Source of the DNA: Aliiroseovarius sp. S1123
GTDB taxonomy: Bacteria; Pseudomonadota; Alphaproteobacteria; Rhodobacterales; Rhodobacteraceae
Direction: 5' to 3'
Assembly (NCBI RefSeq): GCF_023015885.1
Contig: NZ_JALKBE010000004.1
Coordinates: forward strand, 186,001 to 250,000
DNA length: 64,000 bases
Part shown: one piece after another, positions 25,873-32,689 of the stretch
How the letters are laid out: each line of letters opens with the position of its first letter
Numbering within the stretch: position 1 is the stretch's first letter
Position numbers and translations under genes: made by a program
The notes under the pieces: model-generated
What the model was told of the DNA's origin: nothing
What the model saw: only the letters and a program-made list of their open reading frames with translations
Databases searched by the model: none

Positions 25873-25919
25873 TGGTTGCGGGAGTAGGATTTGAACCTAC
25901 GACCTTCAGGTTATGAGCC
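25873..25919 (-). tRNA. 3' fragment of initiator tRNA(fMet) (CAT): prophage attachment site
   Basis: Read on the minus strand the fragment runs from GGCTCATAACCTGAAGGTCG through the T arm GGTTCAAATCC to the acceptor end TCCCGCAACCA. The anticodon CAT is at 25915-25913 and CCA is encoded. The CTCATAA loop and AACCTGAAGGTCG match initiator tRNA(fMet), with the G-C pairs next to the anticodon loop. The 5' half (acceptor 5' strand, D arm) is absent; instead unrelated phage-like sequence starts at about 25920. This is what remains when an element integrates into a tRNA 3' end: the restored full tRNA should lie at the right end of the element, beyond the window. Confidence 0.85.
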
Positions 25920-26228
25920 GTAACCCCTTGTTTTTAAACAATCTTTATTTTTCAATTATTTACCGGCAACCCTTTGATATCTCGCAACTTTGGCTCTTGA
26001 TCTTGATTGCGCTTCAGTGCGTTGAAACGGCGTCAGCAGGCTCCGGCATGTGATCAGTTGGTTGACGTATTGTTGACGTGGATTACGCCGATCATAATCG
26101 CAATAATCGCTTCCGAACAACCCAAAACCCGCAGAGAGCTTTCCAAAGTGCACGGCTAAACAAGGCCTGCCAGCCGTAAGTAAGTTCGCTGGCCAAAGGG
26201 CACTCTTTCATCGCGGTGGCGCGCCTTG

Positions 26229-26275
26229 CGGAATAATCCCATCCATTCTTTCGCCGGTTTATTCCTGAATTCCGG
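26229..26275. promoter_or_regulatory. Composite operator upstream of the integrase (copy 1)
   Basis: GCGGAATAATCCC at 26229-26241 followed by a 22-bp imperfect palindrome at 26254-26275 (ends CCGGTTTATTCC and GAATTCCGG). The same two-part module occurs at 28716-28763 with one mismatch in the palindrome and nearly the same spacing. Here it lies 72 bp before the integrase start. The remaining 25920-26228 stretch holds no gene; it has two TTGTTGACGT/TTGGTTGACGT-like repeats near 26055-26075, perhaps arm-type sites. Confidence 0.65.
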
Positions 26276-26347
26276 CACGCTGGGCGTGGTTGAACTTGAT
26301 AGAGGCGCGAATCTACGCCTGATAGCAACTTCAACAAGGGAGTTCAA

Positions 26348-27607
26348 ATGCCTACAAAATTGAAAATAAACGAGAAATTAGTTCGTGGCGCAACGCCAAA
26401 AGTGGGGCGCGACTACCAGATATTCGACAGTGACATCGCGGGCTTCGCGATCAGGATCTACCGCTCTGGCAGTCGCGCGTTCACGATGGACTACCGCATC
26501 AAAGGGCGGCAGCGCCGATATAGGATTGGGCCGTGGCCAGAATGGACAGTTGCGGCGGCTCGTGAACGCGCCAAAGAGCTGCGCCGCCAGATTGATGCAG
26601 ATATAGACCCCCACTGTGCACGGGATCAGCAGCGCACGGCACCCACGGTGAGCGACATGGTCGATCGCTACATCGAAGAGCACTTGCCACGCTTGGCGCC
26701 ACGCTCACAGGCGGACCAGATTTCGATGATGCGCAAAATGGTTGAACCGGCCTGGGGAACGCGGCTGGTCACAGAGATTTCCAAGCGCGATGTCGCGCTT
26801 CTACTCGACGAGGTGGCCAAGGGCCGGGCTCGGCCGCACAAGAAAAAACCAAATAATCGGGCGCGCAAGCTGCAGGGTGCGAAGCCCACACCGATCCGCG
26901 CCAATCGCCTGGGGCAAGCCCTGCGCAAGATGTTCAACCTCGCAATCGAATGGGAATGGCGAAGGGATAATCCGGCACAAAAATTCCATCAGCGCACAGA
27001 GAACAGCCGAGAGCGCTTTTTGGGCTTTGAGGAGATAGAACGCCTTGCGGCAGCCCTAGATATTGCCGAGGATCAGCGGGGCGCTGCGATCATTCGCATG
27101 TGCATGTTAACAGGCGCACGCGTCGGCGAGGTGCGCACGGCGCGGTTCGAGGATTTTAACCTCGAGTTTGGTAGCTGGTCGAAGCCCGCAGCGACCACCA
27201 AGCAGCGCAAAATTCATCGTATCCCGATTTCTAACGACGCCGCCAAGTTGGTTCGGCAACAGCGCCTGATAGTGCCCAAGGGCTGCCCATGGCTATTCCC
27301 CGGCGACACACCGGGCCAGCCGGTGCAGGAAATCCGCCGTTTCTGGATCAGGATGCAGAGGGAGGCGCAAATCGAAGGCGTCCGCATCCATGACCTGCGC
27401 CACACCTTTGCCTCGCTCCTCGTGAGCGGCGGGGCGTCGCTTGAAATGATTGGTCGACTTCTGGGGCACACCCAGATGACCACCACCCAGCGCTATGCAC
27501 ACCTGATGGACACGCCGCTGAGAGAGGGCGTCAATGCAGTGGCAAGTATCTTTAGCGCGCGCCCAAAACTTGTGCATTCAACAGAAAAGACGTCGAGGAC
27601 TGCGTGA
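26348..27607 (+). CDS. int: Tyrosine-type site-specific integrase
   Basis: A 419-residue recombinase that would insert and excise the prophage at the tRNA(fMet) site. An N-terminal arm-binding domain of the DUF4102 type is present (KLVRGATPKVGRDYQIFDSDIAGFAIRIYRSG, then FTMDYRIKGRQRRYRIGPWPEWTVAAARERAKELR). The central SAM-like domain follows, and the catalytic domain has Arg in LTGARVGEVRTARF, the HxxR box HDLRHTFASLLVSGG, LLGHTQMTTTQRYAHL with the Tyr nucleophile. All catalytic residues are intact. Position next to the attachment site is typical. Confidence 0.96.
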   Translation: MPTKLKINEKLVRGATPKVGRDYQIFDSDIAGFAIRIYRSGSRAFTMDYRIKGRQRRYRIGPWPEWTVAAARERAKELRRQIDADIDPHCARDQQRTAPTVSDMVDRYIEEHLPRLAPRSQADQISMMRKMVEPAWGTRLVTEISKRDVALLLDEVAKGRARPHKKKPNNRARKLQGAKPTPIRANRLGQALRKMFNLAIEWEWRRDNPAQKFHQRTENSRERFLGFEEIERLAAALDIAEDQRGAAIIRMCMLTGARVGEVRTARFEDFNLEFGSWSKPAATTKQRKIHRIPISNDAAKLVRQQRLIVPKGCPWLFPGDTPGQPVQEIRRFWIRMQREAQIEGVRIHDLRHTFASLLVSGGASLEMIGRLLGHTQMTTTQRYAHLMDTPLREGVNAVASIFSARPKLVHSTEKTSRTA

Positions 27608-27629
27608 TGGCAGCCCTCGATTTCATTTT

Positions 27630-28256
27630 TTAGAGTCGATCCTGCAGCCGCCACCAGATCTGTGCATAGCGCTTCCGCACCGTGCTTACCTCTGGCACCA
27701 TGCCATCCGCGCTGTTCTCGGTGAACCAATCGAGGATCAGCTTCAAAAAGTCATCCTGCTTGTCTGGCAACCCGTTTTCGGAAATATCGATCATTACATC
27801 CACCAGCATGGTTTCCCATTCGTATGCCGCAGGACGCCCCTGGCCAGAATTCCCACCAGTTTTTTTCCGTCCAGATCGCGTGCCGATGCCAAGCAAGTCA
27901 TTGACCTGCTCAAAATCACTGACTTCTCCAGCGTCCAGCATCAGATCACGCAGCCGGACCTCGATTCCGCCTGCGGGGTCCGTAACATACACCGGGTCCA
28001 ACGCGCCGGTCGGCAAGATGCGGATAACCGCACATGACAAGTGTATTGGGTGATCCGGGTGAAACAGGCGCGCAACGTCCTCAGCCCGCACGCGGACAAT
28101 CCCACTCGCGCGCTCAATCCCGCATTGCACGGGCGCGATCGGGACCATGAGGTTCAGCCGCCCTGCGAGCGCCCAGCCCGTAATCTCGGGTAGGCTGCGC
28201 CCCCAGCGAATTGGCAACTCGGTCAAATAGAAAAATGCCCTCGAAATCTTTGGCAT
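27630..28256 (-). CDS. Phage hypothetical protein (208 aa)
   Basis: Start MPKISRAFFYLTELPIRWGR at 28256 has AAAGGAAA just upstream; the frame is open 41 codons further but without a site. The first part (GRSLPEITGWALAGRLNLMVPI) is suggestive of a DNA-binding or antirepressor-like N terminus seen in phage proteins; the C-terminal 80 residues include a Lys/Arg-rich stretch RSGRKKTGGNSGQGRPAAYEWE and a helical end (FLKLILDWFTENS, RKRYAQIWWRLQDRL). No known domain is certain. It is the only early gene opposite to the lytic operon, which is the position a lysogeny regulator could hold. Confidence 0.6.
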   Translation of the reverse strand: MPKISRAFFYLTELPIRWGRSLPEITGWALAGRLNLMVPIAPVQCGIERASGIVRVRAEDVARLFHPDHPIHLSCAVIRILPTGALDPVYVTDPAGGIEVRLRDLMLDAGEVSDFEQVNDLLGIGTRSGRKKTGGNSGQGRPAAYEWETMLVDVMIDISENGLPDKQDDFLKLILDWFTENSADGMVPEVSTVRKRYAQIWWRLQDRL

Positions 28257-28585
28257 GTCAGTTTCCTTTTTCTCCGCAGCGCCGGTGCGCTCGGCAATTC
28301 CGGCCACTGCGGTATCAGCGTGCCGGATCGCAGAATGCGGCTCCGGCCCGATGCCGGAAGCAGTCGAGCACAGCGGCACGGCCCTGCGGCCAGTGACCCT
28401 TTGGGAAGTGCGTGAAGTCCCGAATGGTATTTTCCGGATCGGACCTCAACCATCTGTTCTCGCGCGAGAAAATCACGGCTGACGTTCGCCCTGTCGCTGG
28501 CGGTCACTCAAAAGCGGCAACATCCAAACCAATGTGCAGAACGGGCCGAGCGCAATACTCGGCGGTGAACAGCAAGGATACACGC

Positions 28586-28666
28586 CTCAGGCAACATGAG
28601 GCCCGGGCGGACCTATCGGATCAAACGGTATCCGGGGATTGATTCTGCCTACTCAGGCAACATGAG
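28586..28666. repeat. 15-bp direct repeats in the phage control region
   Basis: CTCAGGCAACATGAG is present twice, identical over all 15 bases, with start points 66 bp apart. The ends CTCA and TGAG are inverted, so each copy may bind a dimer. A common regulator binding both copies with looping is possible. Confidence 0.65.
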
Positions 28667-28713
28667 CGGTCACTGCAGCACCCGGAAAGCTGTGTAAGTC
28701 ATTGACTTTCAAC

Positions 28714-28763
28714 AACCGGAATAAATCCCGGCGTAGTTATTCCGGTTTATTCCTAAATTCCGG
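28714..28763. promoter_or_regulatory. Composite operator upstream of the early operon (copy 2)
   Basis: AACCGGAATAA (28714-28724) and its exact reverse complement TTATTCCGGTT (28738-28748) form an 11-bp inverted repeat with a 13-bp spacer. The right arm runs into the 22-bp palindrome 28742-28763 that matches copy 1 (26254-26275) except one base. It ends 64 bp before the excisionase-like start. Same module, same distance as in front of the integrase: likely one regulator controls both. Confidence 0.7.
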
Positions 28764-28827
28764 TGGGGCGCGTCTGCTTTCTTCGCGGCGTCCGGGGGCT
28801 GTCCTCGGATGTTGCAAGGAGATGCAC

Positions 28828-29103
28828 ATGTCTGACCTCGAATTGGACAGCACAATGGGCGGTGTTGGCACCCGGCCCATGCTGTCGGAATGGATGACCC
28901 GCGCGGAACTCGCCGCTGAACTGGACCTGACCTCAGAAACACTTTGCCGCTGGACCGCCCGGCGGATTGGTCCTGCGCCGACCCAGGTCGGGCGCAAGGT
29001 GCTCTACCGACGCGAGACCGTGCGCGCCTGGCTTCTGGCGCAGGAACAGGATCGCAATGCCTCCTCCCGGTGCCCAGGACAGAAATCTCGGGGGCGGCGA
29101 TGA
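28828..29103 (+). CDS. Excisionase-like helix-turn-helix protein
   Basis: A 91-residue protein with the segment WMTRAELAAELDLTSETLCRWTARRIGPAPTQVGRKVLYRRETVRAWL, the winged helix-turn-helix of the MerR/AlpA/excisionase type. The start at 28828 is chosen because AAGGAG lies eight bases upstream; an in-frame ATG six bases earlier is too close to that site. It is the first gene of the rightward early operon, downstream of the composite operator, and overlaps the next gene by ATGA. It may be the Xis partner of the integrase or an early regulator. Confidence 0.75.
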   Translation: MSDLELDSTMGGVGTRPMLSEWMTRAELAAELDLTSETLCRWTARRIGPAPTQVGRKVLYRRETVRAWLLAQEQDRNASSRCPGQKSRGRR

Positions 29104-29369
29104 GCGCGCTCCACCCCTTCCGCAAGCGCAGCCAGCGCGATGAAGCACGCCAGGATTGGATCGACGAGCGCCTGCGCGAAGCACGCACCGTCATGTCCGA
29201 TGTTGCCCATCATTCCGATCACCTGCTGCGCATGGCGTGCAAGGTTTTGATCAAGCACGGCGAGACGCCAGAGGAATGCGAGGATGCGCGCATTTTACTG
29301 GTGATCCTCGAAGCTAAAGCACCTGGTCGTGACAATTGTCGGTCTAGCGACGGGGAGGACCGCCAATGA
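29100..29369 (+). CDS. Phage hypothetical protein (89 aa)
   Basis: Starts with MSALHPFRKRSQRDEARQDW in an ATGA overlap and is itself overlapped by the nuclease gene. It is almost all helical and charged, with DHLLRMACKVLIKHGETPEECEDARILLVILEAKA. No domain is recognised. Tight coupling on both sides shows that it is a real member of the early operon. Confidence 0.65.
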   Translation: MSALHPFRKRSQRDEARQDWIDERLREARTVMSDVAHHSDHLLRMACKVLIKHGETPEECEDARILLVILEAKAPGRDNCRSSDGEDRQ

Positions 29370-29761
29370 AGCGGCGCGGAACACCCGAGGCAGATCTGCA
29401 GCGCGCTGTTGTGGTCGCGCTGCGCTTCGCCCTGCCAAAGGGGGCAATCATTCATCACTGCGTCAACGAGGTCGTAGAGGCAGGTCCGCGTGGGGCGAAG
29501 CGCCAAGCAATCCTTGTTGGAATGGGGGTGCATGCAGGATTTGCAGATTTGATCGTGCTTTGCGAGGGCCGCGTGCTGTTTTTGGAGCTGAAATCCCTCA
29601 AAGGGCGGCTGAGCCCCGCGCAGGAGGAATTCCGGGATGCTGTTCTGGCTCAGGGCTTCGGCTGGGGCTTGATCCGCTCGCTCGATGATGCGCTGGGCGC
29701 GCTGTCTGATCATGGGTTCACTTCGCGCATCGCTGTCCCAGTTGGGAGGGCGGTACCATGA
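29366..29761 (+). CDS. VRR-NUC domain nuclease
   Basis: A 131-residue protein of the VRR-NUC family (PD-(D/E)XK fold). The motif order is PEADLQRAVVVAL near the N terminus, then GVHAGFADLIVLCEGRVLFLELKS, giving the Asp and the ExK pair, and a late Gln in SPAQEEF. Stand-alone VRR-NUC proteins are common in phages and are thought to cut branched or replication-intermediate DNA. It lies between excisionase-like and replication genes and overlaps both neighbours by four bases. Confidence 0.85.
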   Translation: MKRRGTPEADLQRAVVVALRFALPKGAIIHHCVNEVVEAGPRGAKRQAILVGMGVHAGFADLIVLCEGRVLFLELKSLKGRLSPAQEEFRDAVLAQGFGWGLIRSLDDALGALSDHGFTSRIAVPVGRAVP

Positions 29762-30723
29762 GCCACAAAGCAACCAACTGGGCCATCCAGCAGCGCGGGC
29801 TCAAGCCTGCAACAAAGATCGTGCTGTGGTTCCTGTGCGACCGGCACAACCCGGATTTCGGCTGTTTCCCGACGCAGGCCCGGCTTGCCGAGGATGCCGA
29901 AATGTCAGTCTCGGCGCTGAACGCGCACCTGGCCAAACTGGAAGAGTTGCGTTTGATCCACCGCGTGCGCAGTCATGATCCACGCACCCACAAGCGTCAG
30001 GCGACACGCTACATCTTGGGATTTGAAGAGGGCTTTCCACAAGAGCCAACTCCGGAAACCGTAGATGGAAAGGACGGAACAGAGGAAGAACAACATGCCC
30101 ACCCAATTCCTGATTCCGGACATGGAGCCATCTCCGGATTTTCGGCAAAGCCATCTCCTGATTTTGCCCAAAGCCATCTCCGGAATCCGGAGACTAACCT
30201 TGTAAGAGAACCTTTAAGGAAACCAGTAAAGGAGGAGGAGGACGCGCAGGCGCGAGAGCCAGGTTTTGAGATGTTCTTTGCCGAACTGCTCGGGGCGCTG
30301 GGCTTTGCGGCAGCTGCCAGCCTTCCAGCCTGGTGGCAGGGTGAGCCCGCGCGGTTGCACGTTCGCCGCTGGAGCCAAAACCTCGGGCTTTCCGAAGAGC
30401 GGATCATCGAGGTCGCAACTGAGACCCGGCAGGATCATCCTGCCCCACCAGATGGGCCCAAGGCGCTGGATCGGTTCATGGAGCGTGCAGCCCAGCGCGA
30501 CGCCCAGTCGGCGGCAACTGGCCGGACGCAGAAAGCCAAGCGCAGCCGCAAGATCCAAGGAAAGGCACCGCCCAACCCGGATGAGCTGGCGGCGTTTTAT
30601 GCGGCCAAGGTCAACTCCGACGAATATTTACCCGCCAGCATGATCAGCAATGCCATGTGCGAAGCAATGCTGGCCCGCAGGCTGGTGACCACCGAGCGGC
30701 TGCGCGCCCGAGGCCTGCTATGA
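29758..30723 (+). CDS. Phage replication initiator-like protein (O-type, wHTH)
   Basis: A 321-residue protein. The first 90 residues form a winged helix-turn-helix typical of replication O-like proteins (ATKIVLWFLCDRHNPDFGCFPTQARLAEDAEMSVSALNAHLAKLEELRLIHRVRS). A low-complexity middle region (about 105-165) encodes direct DNA repeats whose 23-bp period is not a multiple of three. A helical C-terminal part (FEMFFAELLGALGFAAAA to KALDRFMERAAQRDAQSA) follows, then a Lys/Arg-rich stretch. As in lambda gene O, the origin may lie within the gene. The next gene overlaps by ATGA. No helicase or loader homologue was recognised nearby. Confidence 0.75.
   Translation: MSHKATNWAIQQRGLKPATKIVLWFLCDRHNPDFGCFPTQARLAEDAEMSVSALNAHLAKLEELRLIHRVRSHDPRTHKRQATRYILGFEEGFPQEPTPETVDGKDGTEEEQHAHPIPDSGHGAISGFSAKPSPDFAQSHLRNPETNLVREPLRKPVKEEEDAQAREPGFEMFFAELLGALGFAAAASLPAWWQGEPARLHVRRWSQNLGLSEERIIEVATETRQDHPAPPDGPKALDRFMERAAQRDAQSAATGRTQKAKRSRKIQGKAPPNPDELAAFYAAKVNSDEYLPASMISNAMCEAMLARRLVTTERLRARGLL
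30126..30235. other. Candidate phage replication origin: 23-bp iterons plus AT-rich stretch
   Basis: AGCCATCTCC(g/t)GATTTT begins at 30126 and 30149, and a diverged copy AGCCATCTCCGGAATCC begins at 30172: exact 23-bp period. A fourth, weak match (CAATTCCTGATT) lies just before at 30104. Because 23 is not a multiple of three, the repeats are read in different frames and are not a protein repeat. They are followed by an AT-rich run at about 30190-30235 (for example CTTGTAAGAGAACCTTTAAG), like an unwinding element. Confidence 0.65.
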
Positions 30724-31421
30724 GCCGATTTGATCACAGGCTCCATGGGCAGACAAGCGGTCGATCTCCCGGAACAGGAAAGCAATCGCCCTCCAGGCAG
30801 GGCCGCCCCAAGCGCGTGATGAGCGCACAGCAAGCACTGGAATGGGCCTTCCGCGTGGAGCACGCGCAGCTAGAACTTCCGGAACCACCGGACCCCGAGC
30901 GTGGGCAAGGGTTTGGCTTTGGTCTCGAATACGTGCTGATGCAACGCGCAGCACTGGGCTGCAAAGTGGATGGCGGCCAGTACAAGATGGGCAGCTACAT
31001 CCACGAGGATGCTGAGGTGATCGCCGCCACAGTGGCGGGCATGCCCGACAGCCTTGGCGGCAAGCGCATGGCCATTCGCGTGGCAGAGCTCGCACGCGCT
31101 GGGCTGACCCCGGACTGGATGCCAGGCGCTGTGCCGCGTTGCGTTCCGGTCGACATCAAACGTAACCGGCATGGTGATCGCGCTGTTAGCGTAGTTGTCG
31201 GCACCGAGCGCGTTCTAATCAAAGGGAAGTGGCGGACTATCGACGTTCGGGCCTGTCCGGTGACATGGCGGCCGTATCCGGAACAGATTGCGTCCGCTCG
31301 GCGCGGCTATGAGGATTGGTGGGCAGCGCTGGATTGGGTGCGCGATGGGCTCTTGGCAGGTGGGATGTTGCGGGAGGTTGAGGTAGCGGAAGTTATGCCG
31401 AAGGTGCGGCCATGGCACTGA
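30720..31421 (+). CDS. Phage hypothetical protein (233 aa)
   Basis: Starts at MSRFDHRLHGQTS with an ATGA overlap onto the initiator gene. The first 35 residues are basic and probably unstructured (GRSPGTGKQSPSRQGRPKRV). The remaining part is a mixed fold with QQALEWAFRVEHAQLE, ADVIAATVAGMPDSLGGKRMAIRVAEL-like helical blocks and a late segment ALDWVRDGLLAG. Position after an O-type initiator is where a helicase loader or antiterminator gene often lies, but I see no motif for either. Confidence 0.6.
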   Translation: MSRFDHRLHGQTSGRSPGTGKQSPSRQGRPKRVMSAQQALEWAFRVEHAQLELPEPPDPERGQGFGFGLEYVLMQRAALGCKVDGGQYKMGSYIHEDAEVIAATVAGMPDSLGGKRMAIRVAELARAGLTPDWMPGAVPRCVPVDIKRNRHGDRAVSVVVGTERVLIKGKWRTIDVRACPVTWRPYPEQIASARRGYEDWWAALDWVRDGLLAGGMLREVEVAEVMPKVRPWH

Positions 31422-31437
31422 GCCAAGCATCTCACCC

Positions 31438-31491
31438 TTGACAGGTTCCCGTATTGGTAACATAAGGGCTTGAGTTCCCAAGGAGGGAACT
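31438..31491 (+). promoter_or_regulatory. higBA promoter and operator
   Basis: TTGACA (31438-31443), 17-bp spacer, CATAAG (31461-31466), then a perfect inverted repeat AGTTCCC-aagga-GGGAACT (31473-31491). The repeat overlaps the likely transcription start, a usual place for autoregulation by HigA. A further GGTTCCC half-site lies in the spacer at 31444. Confidence 0.7.
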
Positions 31492-31503
31492 ATACGAGGT
31501 AAT

Positions 31504-31803
31504 ATGCGGATTCTGTCAAGACGAACACTGGTCGAGTATTGGACTAAGCACGCTTCAGCAAAAGCTCCCCTTCTGTTTTGGTATGCAGAAATTGAGCGAG
31601 CGCAATGGGAACGGCCGCAGGATGTGAAGGACATGTTTGGCGCGTCGGTAGACTTCGTAGGAGACAGTAGGATCGTATTTGACATCGGCGGCAATAAGTT
31701 CCGTTTGGTCGCACGCGTTGTTTATGGCCCGTACTACCGCGTGATGATCAAGTTCGTGGGAACCCACGCTGAATATGACAAGATTGACGTAACCAAGGTC
31801 TAA
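31504..31803 (+). CDS. higB: HigB-family mRNA interferase toxin
   Basis: A 99-residue protein of the HigB toxin family (RelE-like fold). Typical features are RTLVEYWTKHASAKAPLLFWYAEIERAQWERPQDVKDMFGASVDFVGDSRIVFDIGGNKFRLVARV and FVGTHAEYDKIDV. HigB toxins cut mRNA on the ribosome; the conserved basic and His residues (NKFRLVARV, GTHAEYDKI) are in place. The matching antitoxin follows 19 bp downstream, giving the toxin-first order characteristic of higBA. Confidence 0.9.
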   Translation: MRILSRRTLVEYWTKHASAKAPLLFWYAEIERAQWERPQDVKDMFGASVDFVGDSRIVFDIGGNKFRLVARVVYGPYYRVMIKFVGTHAEYDKIDVTKV

Positions 31804-31822
31804 GTAAATCAGGAAAGAACAA

Positions 31823-32212
31823 ATGGAACTCCGTGTCATTCGAACAGATGAAGATCTGGATTGGGCGCTTGCAGACATCGAGCAATACTTCGATGCACCG
31901 CCCGCACCCGGGACAGCAGAGGCAGATCGCTTCGATATTCTGACGGACCTCATCGAAGCCTATGAAAACCGCGAATACCCAATCGAAGCGCTGGATCCTA
32001 TCGAGACCTTGAAAGTGTTCATGGACATCAAGAAGAAGAAGCAGAGCGATCTGGCAGAGCTGGTTGGCGGCAAACCCCGGGCGTCTGAAATCATGAACCG
32101 CAAGCGCCCGCTGACACTGCGAATGATCCAAAAGATCAACAGCAGCTGGAAAATCCCGGCAGCGTCTTTGATCGTGCCCTATCACCTCGAAGCCAACAGC
32201 GAGGGGGCCTGA
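31823..32212 (+). CDS. higA: HigA-family antitoxin (HTH)
   Basis: A 129-residue antitoxin. The N-terminal part is acidic (MELRVIRTDEDLDWALADIEQYFDAPPAPGTAEADRFDIL) and the C-terminal half is an XRE-type helix-turn-helix (LKVFMDIKKKKQSDLAELVGGKPRASEIMNRKRPLTLRMIQKINSSWKIPA). This longer HigA form is regularly found with HigB. It should neutralise HigB and repress the promoter at 31438 through the inverted repeat. The pair may stabilise the prophage or act in phage exclusion. Confidence 0.9.
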   Translation: MELRVIRTDEDLDWALADIEQYFDAPPAPGTAEADRFDILTDLIEAYENREYPIEALDPIETLKVFMDIKKKKQSDLAELVGGKPRASEIMNRKRPLTLRMIQKINSSWKIPAASLIVPYHLEANSEGA

Positions 32213-32566
32213 CCCCCCTCCCATGGTTCCTCCCTGGCGCTATTCGTATACGGGGGGGCTTAGCGCGCCATTTCGCTAGCGCGTGGCTTTTTCACCGGGG
32301 AAGCCACTTGGAAGCCACCTTGGCCAGCAGCGGAATTAAAATGATTAGATTACAGATGTTTGGGAGTATAAAGCTGGCTCTCAAGCTGGATTCTTGAGTG
32401 GTTTAGTCAAGAATCCAGCTTGGCCAAAATCCAACCAGTTTGGCCAGCTTGGGAAGCCACCCCAGCGGCAGCACGTTTTGGGCTTTGCAGAACCCGCTGA
32501 TTCAAAACAAAAATCAGATTGACTTTTCTAGCCCCCTTGACGTACCCCTTGATCATAGAAAAGTTG
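32213..32566. other. Gene-free stretch with repeats after higBA
   Basis: No protein-like frame. GAAGCCAC occurs at about 32299, 32310 and 32452, and TTGGCCA at least three times, around a perfect 16-bp inverted repeat (32382-32422). The local GC is lower than in the genes on both sides. Possible roles are a second origin, a partition site or a structured RNA; nothing decides between them here. Confidence 0.5.
32382..32422. repeat. Perfect 16-bp inverted repeat with 9-base loop
   Basis: CAAGCTGGATTCTTGA (32382-32397) and its exact reverse complement TCAAGAATCCAGCTTG (32407-32422) around GTGGTTTAG. No T-run follows, so it is not a standard terminator. It is flanked by the GAAGCCAC and TTGGCCA repeats. 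Confidence 0.75.
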
Positions 32567-32598
32567 CGCCCGGAGGATATACCTCGCGGGCGTTTTTT
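32567..32598 (+). terminator. Rho-independent terminator before the methyltransferase
   Basis: CGCCCG-GAGG, loop ATATA, CCTC-GCGGGCG with one bulged base, then TTTTTTG (32593-32599). It lies between higBA and the ParB-methyltransferase, and shows that the open frame upstream of 32690 is not coding. Transcription of the downstream genes needs its own promoter or antitermination. Confidence 0.8.
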
Positions 32599-32689
32599 GT
32601 TTTTCCCACATCGCGGATCCGATTGTGTCGCTGGCTATGTTGCCCGCGCGCATCGGCATGTCCGCTCAGCCTCAAACGAGAACCGCCCT

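Larger units (their letters stand above)
28257..28827. promoter_or_regulatory. Early regulatory region
   Basis: A 570-bp gene-free stretch between two divergent phage genes. It carries a 15-bp direct repeat CTCAGGCAACATGAG at 28586-28600 and 28652-28666, each with CTCA/TGAG ends, and the composite operator at 28714-28763. This layout fits a lysis-lysogeny switch region. No CI-like repressor gene is visible next to it. Confidence 0.6.

Noticed and set aside
25873-25919. Complete tRNA gene
   Set aside because: Only the anticodon loop, variable, T-arm and 3' acceptor parts are present; no D arm or 5' acceptor strand fits in the following sequence.
32519-32689. N-terminal extension of the ParB-methyltransferase
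   Set aside because: A rho-independent terminator (32567-32598) lies inside this extension and the ParB domain begins right after ATG 32690.
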